From: CAZESH01 sp964514665
GTDB taxonomy: Bacteria; Bacillota; Bacilli; Paenibacillales; KCTC-25726
Length of the DNA: 21,038 nucleotides
Reading direction: 5' to 3'
Assembly (NCBI GenBank): GCA_964514665.1
Contig: CAZESH010000045.1
Span: 1-21,038 of the forward strand
The translations under genes were made by a program, and so were the position numbers. Positions 1 to 7,621 of the stretch are shown here, piece by piece (within the stretch, counting starts at the first letter, position 1; each line of letters begins with the position of its first letter). Under the pieces are notes generated by a model that did not search any database, was not told the origin of the DNA, and worked only from the letters and a program-made list of their open reading frames with translations.

Positions 1-1473
1 GATCAGGGCTGGCATGATCAGCCGTTCATCCAAGAAAATGTGCACTTTTTGGAGGATTTTATCCAGGTGCTGGAGCCGTATACCCTTGACTATGCGGAAC
101 TAGTCACAGGAATTGCAAAAGAAACCTTGATCGAGGCAGCCAAAATGATTCGCGATGCAGACGGCACTTGTGTGCTGTGGGGCATGGGCGTTACGCAAAA
201 CACGGGCGGAAGCGACACCTCGGCGGCAATTTCGAACCTGCTGCTCGCCACAGGCAACTACCGCCGTCCGGGTGCAGGCGCCTATCCTTTGCGCGGACAC
301 AACAATGTTCAAGGCGCTTGCGACATGGGAACCTTGCCGGGTTGGCTGCCCGGATACCAGCATGTCACCGACGACATCGCCCGCGCCAAGTTTGAAAAAG
401 CATATGGCGTAACGATCGAGGGGGAAATAGGCAAGGATCACATTCAGATGCTGCATGCCATCGAAGAGGACGAGATTAAGGCGATGTACTTGATCGGTGA
501 AGATATGGCCTTGGTGGACTGCAATGCCAATGAGGTCCATGAGATTTTATCCAATCTGGATTTCTTCGTCGTGCAGGATATATTCTTGACGAGGACGGCG
601 CAATACGCAGATGTTGTGCTGCCCGCCTCTCCGTCTCTGGAAAAAGAGGGCACCTTCACGAACACGGAGCGGCGCGTCCAGCGGTTATATCAGGCGCTTC
701 CTGCTACCGGAGAATCAAAGCCCGACTGGGAAATCATCCAATTGATCGCAAACCGCATGGGCGCAAATTGGAGCTACAGCCAACCAAGTGAAATTTTCAA
801 AGAAATGGCCGACTTGTCGCCCTTGTTCGGAGAGGCAAGCTACGACAAGCTTGAAGGCTGGGACAGCTTCTTATGGGGCAGCCTGGAAGGCAAAAGCACG
901 GCGCTGCTTTATGAAGACGGCTTTAACTTCCCGGATAAAAAAGCCCGTTTTGCCCTTTCCGATTGGGTGCTCCCCGTAGAGTTTCCCGAAGAGTACGATC
1001 TTCACATCAACAACGGCCGTATGCTGGAGCATTTCCATGAAGGCAACATGACCAATAAATCGCAGGGCATTCAAGCCAAGGTGCCTGATGTATTCGTCGA
1101 GGTTTCCCCGAAATTGGCGAAGGAACGCGGTGTAAAGGACGGATCCTTGGTCCGCCTGATCTCTCCGTTCGGAGCGGTCAAATTAAATGTGCTTGTTACA
1201 GATCGCGTTAAAGATAATGAACTGTATCTGCCGATGAACTCGGTAAACCAAGAATCGGCGATCAACTTCCTGACAGGTCCGGCGCATGACCACCGGACGC
1301 ATACACCGGCGTATAAACAAGCAAAAGTGCGGATGGAAGTGCTGCAGACGGAGGGCCGGTGCACGCTGCCTGCCACGAATCCGCGGAACAAGAAGCGCCA
1401 CCCCCAGAACGGGGTCGAGGTTTCGCACAAATGGAACCGTCCCGGCTATGTACATTTAACGGACCAAGGATAG
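1..1473 (+). CDS. fdhF: Formate dehydrogenase catalytic (alpha) subunit, 3' part only
   Basis: This is the C-terminal half of a molybdopterin-dependent formate dehydrogenase, which oxidises formate to CO2. The reading frame is open from base 1, so the N-terminus, including the Fe-S segment and the active-site Cys/Sec region, lies outside the window. About 490 residues are visible, against roughly 980 for B. subtilis YjgC/YrhE. The segment GHNNVQGACDMG, typical of formate dehydrogenases, lies near base 300. It is followed by the end of the molybdopterin oxidoreductase domain and, from about base 990, a C-terminal molydopterin-dinucleotide-binding domain (VRLISPFGAVKLNVLVTDR, LYLPMNS). The basic, proline-rich tail ending in KWNRPGYVHL resembles the YjgC-type tail. 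The TAG stop overlaps the ribosome binding site of the next gene, so the two are almost certainly co-translated. The family call is firm; assignment to the YjgC/YrhE branch rests on the DUF1641 neighbour. Confidence 0.93.
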   Translation, partial: DQGWHDQPFIQENVHFLEDFIQVLEPYTLDYAELVTGIAKETLIEAAKMIRDADGTCVLWGMGVTQNTGGSDTSAAISNLLLATGNYRRPGAGAYPLRGHNNVQGACDMGTLPGWLPGYQHVTDDIARAKFEKAYGVTIEGEIGKDHIQMLHAIEEDEIKAMYLIGEDMALVDCNANEVHEILSNLDFFVVQDIFLTRTAQYADVVLPASPSLEKEGTFTNTERRVQRLYQALPATGESKPDWEIIQLIANRMGANWSYSQPSEIFKEMADLSPLFGEASYDKLEGWDSFLWGSLEGKSTALLYEDGFNFPDKKARFALSDWVLPVEFPEEYDLHINNGRMLEHFHEGNMTNKSQGIQAKVPDVFVEVSPKLAKERGVKDGSLVRLISPFGAVKLNVLVTDRVKDNELYLPMNSVNQESAINFLTGPAHDHRTHTPAYKQAKVRMEVLQTEGRCTLPATNPRNKKRHPQNGVEVSHKWNRPGYVHLTDQG

Positions 1474-1485
1474 GAGGAAAAATTA

Positions 1486-1965
1486 ATGGCAAAGCCAATC
1501 ACGGCAGTAAAAAAGCATGTACCTACCGAGGAAGAAATCAAACAGCAGAAGCTTGACGAGCTCGTCGCTCTGCTCGCTGAAAACGGCGAGGCGGTAACGA
1601 AGACATTGGACATTATCGGCGAATTGCACCACATCGGTGCGCTGGAGGCGGCGAACGCCATGCTGCAAGCCAAAGATAAGCTGGCCAAAATCGCCATCGG
1701 CCAAATCTCCCGCGAGCCCGTGACGAATATCATCAACAATCTGATGGGCGCAGCCGGCACGTTGTCGAAGGTTGACGCCGAAGCATCAAAGAAGCTGCTC
1801 GGCAGTGTGGTTTCCGGCCTGCAGGAGGGGCAAGCGTACATTCAAAACGAAAAAAAGGTCGGCTTGCTCGATCTCCTCAAAGTGCTGAATGATCCCGACA
1901 TCAACCGGGCGATCGGCTTCGGCATTCATTTCCTGAAGGGCATGGGAAAGGAACTGAAAGAATAA
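1486..1965 (+). CDS. DUF1641 protein, partner subunit of the formate dehydrogenase (YjgD/YrhD-like)
   Basis: A 159-residue mostly helical protein without signal peptide or membrane segment. Its sequence pattern (LHHIGALEAANAMLQAKDKL, then VTNIINNLMGAAGTLSKVD and a C-terminal LLDLLKVLNDPDINRAIGFG) is that of DUF1641. The same gene pair, a YjgC/YrhE-type formate dehydrogenase followed by DUF1641, occurs in B. subtilis. As I recall the literature, the DUF1641 protein there has been described as the subunit linking formate oxidation to menaquinone in a noncanonical membrane-associated complex. Here it starts 12 nt after the fdh stop, with TAGGAGG directly in front (1471-1477) and 8 nt to the ATG. 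Function is inferred from family and neighbour; nothing in the sequence suggests cofactor-binding cysteines. It converges with the GH31 gene only 30 bp downstream, and I see no clear terminator between them. Confidence 0.9.
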   Translation: MAKPITAVKKHVPTEEEIKQQKLDELVALLAENGEAVTKTLDIIGELHHIGALEAANAMLQAKDKLAKIAIGQISREPVTNIINNLMGAAGTLSKVDAEASKKLLGSVVSGLQEGQAYIQNEKKVGLLDLLKVLNDPDINRAIGFGIHFLKGMGKELKE

Positions 1966-1995
1966 GCCGCATCGCGCCACGCATGCCGAGTAAAT

Positions 1996-4011
1996 CTAGA
2001 ACGGTAATTTTGATTCAGATCTCACGAATAAAGGGATTACATCTATCGGCGCATCGCACAAAAACCAACTGCCGCCCTCATGGATTTTTCCTGTGCTCGC
2101 CTCTTTCCATAAAGTTGCCTTGGGCAAATATACTTTTCTTTCTCTCTCTCCTTCGTATAGGATTGGAGCAATAAGCAGATCAGGACCGAACATGTATTCA
2201 TCCTCGATGTTCCATGTTTCGTTGTCCTGTGGAAAATCAAAGAACAAAGGCCGCATTGGCGGGGTTCCCCATTTATGGGCGGCTATCATCAGTTCGGTAA
2301 TATATGGGCGAAGACGTTCTCGGATGAACATGTATTTCTTGAATATTTCGTATGCTTCTTCTCCATAGCTCCATACTTCATTCGCAGCGCCGCTGCCGAA
2401 TAAACCGCCTCCGCTGACGCCCAGGGGTGCAGAATGAGGCTCACGGTCGCCATGCAGCCGGAAAACCGGACAGAAAGCTCCGTATTGGAACCACCGGATG
2501 ATGCACTCGCGGAATGCGGGATCATCCGGATTGCCTCCATGGAATCCACCGATATCGGTCGTCCACCATGGAATGCCGGCCAGACCCATATTCAATCCCG
2601 CCTGGAACTGATTTCTGAGCGATGCAAAGCTCGAATCGATGTCACCGGACCAGACAAGGGCTCCATAACGTTGACTTCCGGCCCAGGCACATCGTATCAG
2701 ATTGATGATATTCTCCTGCCCGGCTTCCATCATACCGTCGAAGAACGTCTTGGCGTACATGACCGGGTAAATATTTCCGATCTGCACATTCGGCCCCAAA
2801 TAATACCTGTAGTTATCAAAATCATACACGGAATATTCCGGTTCTGCCTCATCCAGCCAGAACACCTTAATTCCCTTATCGTAGTAGTTTTTCTTTGCAA
2901 TCTTCCACACGAAATCCCGCGCTCCGGGATGGGTCGGATCATAAAACACGGTATCGGCTACAAAATCCATCGTTGTCCGAATCCCCCGTTCCGTTCTGAC
3001 AAGATATCCCTTCTGCAGCATTTCCGGGTAATTCTCGCTTGTCTTGTCCACCGTGGGCCAGACGGAAACCATCAGTTCGATGCCCATTTCTTTCAGTTCG
3101 CTGATCATAGCGGCGGGATCAGGCCAGTATTCCGGGTCAAACTTCCATTCGCCCTGCTTCGGCCAGTGAAAAAAGTCGACGACGATCACCGATATAGGAA
3201 GCCCTCTGCGCTTATATTCACGCGCAACGTCCAGCAACTCATCTTGCGTCTGATACCGCAGCTTGCACTGCCAGAATCCTGTGCCGTAATCCGGCATCAT
3301 CGGCACCGTACCTGTGGCCTTTGCGTAAGCTTCCACGATCTGGGCCGGCGCATCCCCGGCGGTTATCCAATAGTCCAATTGCTTTGTAGATACGGCTTTC
3401 CACTCCGTCACATTTTTCCCGAACGTTACTTGGCCGACAGCCGGATTATTCCAGAGAAAGCCATAGCCCAAGCTGGATAACGCAAAGGGAATGCTGGCTT
3501 GCGAGTTGCGGTGCGACAGCTCCAGCGTACAGTTTTTCATATTCAAATAAGACTGCTGATATTGACCCATACCGAAGATTTTCTCTTCCGGATCGGATTC
3601 GAACCGCAGGGTCAGTTGGTAATCCCCGCCGATAATGGGTTTGAATTCACGGGCGTCGATATTAAGCGCGCTGTTGAACTCCCTAATATCATTCCGGTTG
3701 CGGACGTATTCCTGCAGCAGGACGTCGCCCTTTTGGTTATAAAACGCAAGCTTGCCTCCGGCGGAAATTTCGGCGCGGATATTTCCGTTCTTAATGGAAG
3801 CGGACGTACCCGCAATTGAAATTTGCGCATCACCTGGTTTTTGCGGCAGCAATGCCCAATCTTTCTCAATCATGGCTGCGTGCTTGGTCGACCGTACACG
3901 CAAGCTATCGGCGCCCCATGGCTCGATCCAAAGTTGTTCTGCGTCGTATTCCCGGACCAGGCGGTTTCCTTCTATCCGAAATAAACTGTGCAATTCATAT
4001 CCCCCATTCAT
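1996..4011 (-). CDS. GH31 family alpha-glycosidase (alpha-xylosidase or alpha-glucosidase), cytoplasmic
   Basis: A 671-residue retaining glycoside hydrolase of family GH31. The N-terminal ~200 residues are the galactose-mutarotase-like beta-sandwich, followed by a (beta/alpha)8 barrel beginning near PDYGTGFWQCKLRY. The nucleophile is D387 in the segment WLDEAEPEY and the acid/base is D457 in WSGDI; the 70-residue spacing fits the family. The WLDxxEPE form of the nucleophile motif is found in many alpha-xylosidases, but alpha-glucosidase or transglycosylase activity cannot be excluded. There is no signal peptide, so it should act on imported oligosaccharides. It is the last gene of the ABC-transporter operon, about 200 bp after the second permease. 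The ATG at 4011 has only a weak GGTAGGG upstream. A TTG at 3993, preceded by GGGGGA at 7 nt, is a plausible alternative start. Confidence 0.92.
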   Translation of the reverse strand: MNGGYELHSLFRIEGNRLVREYDAEQLWIEPWGADSLRVRSTKHAAMIEKDWALLPQKPGDAQISIAGTSASIKNGNIRAEISAGGKLAFYNQKGDVLLQEYVRNRNDIREFNSALNIDAREFKPIIGGDYQLTLRFESDPEEKIFGMGQYQQSYLNMKNCTLELSHRNSQASIPFALSSLGYGFLWNNPAVGQVTFGKNVTEWKAVSTKQLDYWITAGDAPAQIVEAYAKATGTVPMMPDYGTGFWQCKLRYQTQDELLDVAREYKRRGLPISVIVVDFFHWPKQGEWKFDPEYWPDPAAMISELKEMGIELMVSVWPTVDKTSENYPEMLQKGYLVRTERGIRTTMDFVADTVFYDPTHPGARDFVWKIAKKNYYDKGIKVFWLDEAEPEYSVYDFDNYRYYLGPNVQIGNIYPVMYAKTFFDGMMEAGQENIINLIRCAWAGSQRYGALVWSGDIDSSFASLRNQFQAGLNMGLAGIPWWTTDIGGFHGGNPDDPAFRECIIRWFQYGAFCPVFRLHGDREPHSAPLGVSGGGLFGSGAANEVWSYGEEAYEIFKKYMFIRERLRPYITELMIAAHKWGTPPMRPLFFDFPQDNETWNIEDEYMFGPDLLIAPILYEGERERKVYLPKATLWKEASTGKIHEGGSWFLCDAPIDVIPLFVRSESKLPF

Positions 4012-4078
4012 CCGTCATATCCCTACCGTATAAAGCCATTCAGATCGATGCATCCAATGCTTCGAACCGTATCGAAGG

Positions 4079-4195
4079 TTACATTATGATACCATTCTTA
4101 CTGCGATTTTGCTTTGATGACGCTGACGCGCCCCCATTGAATGACGCGATTGCCTCGACATCCTTATATTGGGTTGCATATATGCGAATCGCCAT
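4079..4195 (-). pseudogene. Short ORF (38 codons) after the second permease; possible 5' remnant of a gene
   Basis: A 38-codon ORF begins 16 nt after the stop of the upstream permease gene, with a good ribosome binding site (GAGG, 5 nt before the ATG). It encodes MAIRIYATQYKDVEAIASFN followed by a low-complexity, Ser/Asn/Lys-rich end. The first 20 residues look like the start of a larger enzyme; the wording YKDVEAI faintly recalls the N-termini of aldose-epimerase-like sugar proteins. The remaining 18 residues do not look like a folded domain. The best explanation is that a downstream operon gene was deleted, leaving its translation start. A genuine small peptide is the alternative. No parent family is established. 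Confidence 0.35.
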
Positions 4196-4211
4196 CTTTT
4201 CCTCTGTTCTG

Positions 4212-5060
4212 TCAGCCTTTTACGGCTCCGTCGGTCAAACCGCTGACGATATATTTTTGTACAAAAATAAAGATAAGAACGACCGGGAGAATGGTGACGA
4301 CACCGAAAGCCATCAGGTTGTTCCACGACGTGCCCAGGTATCCAAGGAAATTGTAGATGCCGACTGTAATCGGTCGCATCTCGGCTTTTTGAATAAACGT
4401 CAGCCCATAGGCAAGATCTCCCCATGCGAACAGGAACGAGAAGACAGCCGCGACCACGACGCCGGGGTACGCCATCGGCAGCATAATTCGGACAAAGGTG
4501 CTCAGCATGTTGCAGCCGTCTATCTTGGCGGAATCCTCCAGCTCCTTCGGCAGTGTCAGGAAATACGTTCGCAGCGTCAACACCGCGAAAGGCACGGCGA
4601 TCGTCGAATCGGCAAGAATCGGAGCCAAATACGTATTGATCATTCCCAGCTTATGAAAGGTGATAAACAAAGGCGTTAACAAGAGCGATGAAGGCAGCAT
4701 TTGGGTGACGAGGAAAAGCAGGATGAACAGCTTCTTTCCTCTGATCGAGTAACGCGCTAAGCCGTAGGCCGCCGGTATGGACAGCACCGTTGAAAGAACC
4801 ATAGTTCCCAGCGAAATGACGCCGCTGTTGATGAAAGCCCGATACAAGTTGTATTGCGAATTGGACAATTGATCGATATAAGGACGAAAATTGATGCTGG
4901 TTGGAAATAGAAGCGGGGGGGAGCGAAAAATATCGACCTCCGTCTTCAGCGATGTCACAACCAGCCAGTAAAGCGGGAATAAAAATAGCAGGCACAGCAA
5001 AAACAAAATTAGATTGAGCGTTGTTCCTCTACGTTTCTCAATGGAAGTTATCGCTTTCAT
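4212..5060 (-). CDS. Carbohydrate ABC transporter permease, MalG/CUT1 type
   Basis: A 282-residue inner-membrane subunit of a CUT1-family sugar importer. It shows a first membrane helix (LNLILFLLCLLFLFPLYWLVV, residues ~16-36), the long periplasm-facing loop typical of MalG proteins, four to five further hydrophobic helices, and the cytoplasmic EAA loop (ELEDSAKIDGCNML followed by P-LAYP-type residues) that docks the ATPase. The C-terminus ends in YIVSGLTDGAVKG, the usual MalG ending. It starts 2 nt after the stop of the first permease gene, with its ribosome binding site GAGGTG inside that gene, so the two permeases are translationally coupled. No ATP-binding subunit is encoded in the window. 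In Bacillales such systems usually share a general ATPase such as MsmX; that is inference here. Confidence 0.94.
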   Translation of the reverse strand: MKAITSIEKRRGTTLNLILFLLCLLFLFPLYWLVVTSLKTEVDIFRSPPLLFPTSINFRPYIDQLSNSQYNLYRAFINSGVISLGTMVLSTVLSIPAAYGLARYSIRGKKLFILLFLVTQMLPSSLLLTPLFITFHKLGMINTYLAPILADSTIAVPFAVLTLRTYFLTLPKELEDSAKIDGCNMLSTFVRIMLPMAYPGVVVAAVFSFLFAWGDLAYGLTFIQKAEMRPITVGIYNFLGYLGTSWNNLMAFGVVTILPVVLIFIFVQKYIVSGLTDGAVKG

Positions 5061-5062
5061 AC

Positions 5063-5950
5063 CTACATCACCTCATCCTTGCCGACAAGCTTCAAATATC
5101 CCAGACTGACGATAAAGAGGATCACGAATAAAACATTGGCCGCGGCTGCCCCTTTGCTGAAATTAAATTCGACAAACGAGAGTTTGTAGGAGTACGTCGA
5201 AAGCATCTCGGTTCCGTGAACGGGACCGCCGCCCGTCATGACGAACACCAAATCAAATACTTTAAACGTGTAAATAAACCCTAGAACCAAAACGGATACG
5301 ATAGCAGGCTTGAGCAACGGAATCGTAATCAAAAAGAATTTGCGGATCACACCTGCGCCGTCAATCGAAGCACTCTCGTAGACGTCTTGAGGAATGGTAG
5401 TCAAGCCGGTTGAGATCAGGATCATATTGAAGGGAACACCGATCCATGTATTGGCAATGATAAGAGACCACATGGCGCTTCCTGGCTGCAGCAACCATTC
5501 AACCGGCTTATGGATGACATGAAGATCCATTAGCAGCGCGTTAATAATGCCGCCGTCCGTGCTGAACATATATTTAAACACAAGCGCGGTAATTGTGATG
5601 GGCATCAACCAACTTACCATTATGATCCCGCGCAATCGCTGTGCAAAGCCGGACTTGCTGTTGAAAAATAGCGCCATCGCAAAGCCGATAACGAACTGCA
5701 ACCCGATACACATTACAGTATATACCAGCGTATGCTCCAGAGAGATTCCGGCCAAACCTTCTCTAAATAAATAGATATAATTATCAAAACCGACAAACGG
5801 CTGGGTTTTCGATGCAATATTCATCACATTCACATCATAGAAGCTGAGCCGGATATTATCGATAATCGGATAGCCCACTAAAGCCAATAAAAAGATCAGG
5901 GCCGGTAGAACAAATAAATAAGCTGAAATTCGTAATTTATCTAATGCCAT
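5063..5950 (-). CDS. Carbohydrate ABC transporter permease, MalF/CUT1 type
   Basis: A 295-residue membrane protein of the binding-protein-dependent transport family, and the partner of the downstream MalG-type permease. Hydrophobic segments begin at the N-terminus (ISAYLFVLPALIFLLALVGY). The EAA loop (YESASIDGAG followed by FFLITIPLLKP) marks the ATPase contact. The segment PFVGFDNY after the first helix is typical of sugar permeases of this family. I place the start at the ATG at 5950 because AGGGTGG lies 5 nt upstream. A GTG at 5959 would add three residues but has no ribosome binding site. The gene lies 81 bp after the binding-protein gene, separated from it by a hairpin. With no ATPase gene nearby, transport must depend on a shared ATPase. 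Confidence 0.94.
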   Translation of the reverse strand: MALDKLRISAYLFVLPALIFLLALVGYPIIDNIRLSFYDVNVMNIASKTQPFVGFDNYIYLFREGLAGISLEHTLVYTVMCIGLQFVIGFAMALFFNSKSGFAQRLRGIIMVSWLMPITITALVFKYMFSTDGGIINALLMDLHVIHKPVEWLLQPGSAMWSLIIANTWIGVPFNMILISTGLTTIPQDVYESASIDGAGVIRKFFLITIPLLKPAIVSVLVLGFIYTFKVFDLVFVMTGGGPVHGTEMLSTYSYKLSFVEFNFSKGAAAANVLFVILFIVSLGYLKLVGKDEVM

Positions 5951-5978
5951 TTCTCCCACCCTGTTTCTCTAAATAATT

Positions 5979-6004
5979 GGAGTGCATGTTGCGCCATGCA
6001 CTCC
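5979..6004 (-). promoter_or_regulatory. Intercistronic hairpin between binding-protein and permease genes
   Basis: A perfect 10-bp inverted repeat (GGAGTGCATG, 6-nt loop, CATGCACTCC) lies between the solute-binding protein stop and the first permease start. The downstream side on the transcribed strand (AATTATTTAG) has no proper U-run, so it is not a strong intrinsic terminator. Such hairpins in sugar-transport operons commonly protect the upstream message or cause partial termination, giving more binding protein than permease. That role is inferred from position and known operons. Confidence 0.6.
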
Positions 6005-6031
6005 ATCGTTTCATGCTGCCAAAGGCACAGA

Positions 6032-7318
6032 CTACTTTTTCAAAATTTGTTCGATTTTCGCTTGAGCTTCTTTCGCATTCGCTTCTGGAGTAGCATACTG
6101 AGTCAAGGTCTTATCCAATGCTTCGGAAATCGCATTAGAGATTTCCGGCCATTTCGGACTCGGTCCGCGAGGTTGCGCATACTGCATTTCCTCGGCAAAC
6201 GCTTTGACGAGCGGGTCTTCCGTCCAAGCCTTGTCGGAAGCAACGTCTTTACGCGGCGGGAAATTGCCGAATTCCTTCGTAAAGTTCTTCATCACTTCAG
6301 GTTGGGCAAAGTACTTCAGGAATTCAAAAGCGGCATCTGCATTTTTTCCATTGACGATACCCAGATTTTCGCCGCCCAGAACGGATGCGTATTGCTTGTC
6401 TTTGGGCACCAGGGTAATCCCGTATTTCAGATCCGGGGCAGTTTTCTTAATTTCCGGAAGCTGCCACGGCCCGTTGATCATCATCGCCGCTTTGCCGGCA
6501 ATAAACTGTTTCATGGCGTCGGCCTGCGTCCAGTTAATCACCTCTTTGCTCATCGAGCCGTCCTTGATCAAATCGGACAGGAACGTAAGAGCTTTCACCG
6601 CCTCGGGGCTGTCCATTTTTTCTACGGAGGCTCCGGTCGATAATAACCAAGGCATGAACTGGAAGGTGCCTTCTTCATTCTGCGGAGCTGAAATCGCCAA
6701 ACCTTTCGTGTCCCCGCTTGTCAGCTTTTTCGCTGCGTCTCTGAGCTCGTCCCAGGTTTTCGGAGGCTGAATGTTTGCTTTGCTCAACATATCGCTGTTG
6801 TAAAAGAGTGCGATATTGTTGCTCGCGAACGGCATTCCGTAAATTTTACCGTCAAGTGTAGCCGACTTCATCGGTCCATCAAAAAACTGGTCGAATCCTG
6901 GCATCGCTTTTATTTTATCGGTAATATCGGCGAAGAGCCCCATTTTTGCATAAGCCGCATGATCCGGGTTGTCTATAATAACAATGTCTGGCAAATCTTG
7001 TGCCGCCATCCCCAAGGACAGGCGCTTTTTGAATTGATCGAACGGAACGTATTCGGGCGTTACGGTAATGCCGGTTTGAGAACTGTTGAATCCTTGCGTC
7101 AGACTGCTGATTTTTTCAAAACGATCTTTCCCCTCATAATAGAACCAGAGCTTTAATTGCTTCGTCTCTTTCTGCTGAGTTCCGCTATCAGCAGTCTTTG
7201 CGGTGTTTGAAGCTGGCGCGCTTGTAGCCGCTTCGTTAGTTTTGGCACCACCGCCGCATCCCGCTAATAAGCCGATAACGATGAATACACTGGCCAAAAC
7301 CCCCATGATCTTCTTCAT
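6032..7318 (-). CDS. Extracellular sugar-binding lipoprotein of an ABC transporter (MalE/UgpB-like)
   Basis: A 428-residue solute-binding protein. It has a lipoprotein signal peptide with the lipobox LLAGC (Cys21), then a Gly/Ala/Ser/Thr-rich linker to about residue 50, then the bilobed binding domain. Family marks include LPDIVIIDNPDHAAYAKMG, KIYGMPFASNNIALFYNSD, PKTWDEL, and AAMMINGPWQLPEI in the second half. It should sit on the outer face of the cytoplasmic membrane and deliver oligosaccharides to the MalF/MalG-type permeases encoded directly downstream. The ATG at 7318 has GGGAGG 7 nt upstream. It is the first gene of the operon, and its promoter carries the 26-bp element shared with the large hydrolase gene plus a cre-like site. 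The actual ligand is unknown. Confidence 0.94.
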   Translation of the reverse strand: MKKIMGVLASVFIVIGLLAGCGGGAKTNEAATSAPASNTAKTADSGTQQKETKQLKLWFYYEGKDRFEKISSLTQGFNSSQTGITVTPEYVPFDQFKKRLSLGMAAQDLPDIVIIDNPDHAAYAKMGLFADITDKIKAMPGFDQFFDGPMKSATLDGKIYGMPFASNNIALFYNSDMLSKANIQPPKTWDELRDAAKKLTSGDTKGLAISAPQNEEGTFQFMPWLLSTGASVEKMDSPEAVKALTFLSDLIKDGSMSKEVINWTQADAMKQFIAGKAAMMINGPWQLPEIKKTAPDLKYGITLVPKDKQYASVLGGENLGIVNGKNADAAFEFLKYFAQPEVMKNFTKEFGNFPPRKDVASDKAWTEDPLVKAFAEEMQYAQPRGPSPKWPEISNAISEALDKTLTQYATPEANAKEAQAKIEQILKK

Positions 7319-7362
7319 GCTGAAACCTCCCTAGAAATAATAGATATGGTGTATCTGAATCT

Positions 7363-7368
7363 ATCTTA
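7363..7368 (-). promoter_or_regulatory. Predicted -10 hexamer of the ABC-transporter operon
   Basis: On the minus strand TAAGAT lies 22 nt downstream of the 26-bp element and about 44 nt before the start codon. The corresponding -35 position (TTTTCG) is poor, as expected for an activator-dependent promoter. The assignment rests mainly on the identical spacing at the large hydrolase gene. Confidence 0.5.
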
Positions 7369-7374
7369 CTCATT

Positions 7375-7388
7375 TGAAAGCGCTTCGA
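7375..7388. promoter_or_regulatory. cre-like site (CcpA) in the ABC operon promoter
   Basis: TGAAAGCGCTTCGA matches 12 of 14 positions of the CcpA consensus TGWAANCGNTNWCA, including the central CG. It lies between the 26-bp element and the predicted -10, where bound CcpA would block transcription when preferred sugars are present. Confidence 0.55.
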
Positions 7389-7390
7389 AA

Positions 7391-7416
7391 ATTCTAAATG
7401 TATAAGAAAGGTGGAC
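7391..7416 (-). promoter_or_regulatory. 26-bp putative YesN-type regulator binding element, copy 1
   Basis: Read on the plus strand the element is ATTCTAAA, two variable bases, then TATAAGAAAGGTGGAC. The same element occurs at 12023-12048 upstream of the large hydrolase gene, with 24 of 26 bases identical. On the minus strand its end abuts the -35 region, with 22 nt to the -10-like hexamer. This placement suits an AraC-type activator, and the response regulator gene in this locus is the obvious candidate protein. Confidence 0.65.
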
Positions 7417-7449
7417 ATTTTTAAGATCAGAGCCTTATGGCATTCTCCC

Positions 7450-7621
7450 CTAGGAGTCTGTCCGACGAAATTTTAATTGTGAATATTTATTCAATTTGCA
7501 TGAAGGTTTTTTAGCCAGCCCTGAGGGGGATTTCGGTTTGGGGCTACGGTTGCATTCCGGCGTGGATGTGTAAATGATTAATAAATATTCACTGCAATCC
7601 TTTCGTCGGAAAGACTCCTAG
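7450..7621. mobile_element. 172-bp MITE-like element with TA/CTAG ends
   Basis: Two 42-nt arms (7450-7491 and 7580-7621) are inverted copies. Each arm carries CTAGGAGTCT, one variable base, TCCGACGAAA, eight variable bases and GTGAATATTTATT. The 88-bp centre has no ORF of note and contains a G-rich core (7520-7544) found again near 15630. Both outer ends read CTAG, which fits the IS630/mariner habit of inserting at CTAG and duplicating TA. The element has no transposase and would need one in trans. It interrupts an IS3-like remnant on its right side. Confidence 0.7.
7520..7544 (+). repeat. G-rich repeat core, copy A
   Basis: CCTGAGGGGGA, three bases, then CGGTTTGGGGC. The same two 11-mers occur in the same order, four bases apart, on the minus strand at 15619-15644. 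This copy sits in the centre of the MITE-like element. Confidence 0.7.

Noticed and set aside
1966..1995. A terminator between the convergent DUF1641 and GH31 genes
   Set aside because: The 30-bp gap contains no stem followed by a T-run on either strand.
2434..3480. A 348-codon open frame on the plus strand, opposite the GH31 gene
   Set aside because: It is fully inside GH31 with both catalytic motifs encoded on the other strand. The translation is rich in His, Arg, Pro and Ile without domain features, and it has no convincing ribosome binding site.
3816..4679. A 287-codon open frame on the plus strand over the GH31 start and the second permease gene
   Set aside because: It spans two well-supported genes and their intergenic gap. 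The product has low-complexity, Arg/His/Gln-rich stretches typical of an antisense shadow.
5996..6643. Plus-strand open frames opposite the binding-protein gene
   Set aside because: The minus-strand lipoprotein is unmistakable, and the antisense translations show no recognisable motif or start signal.
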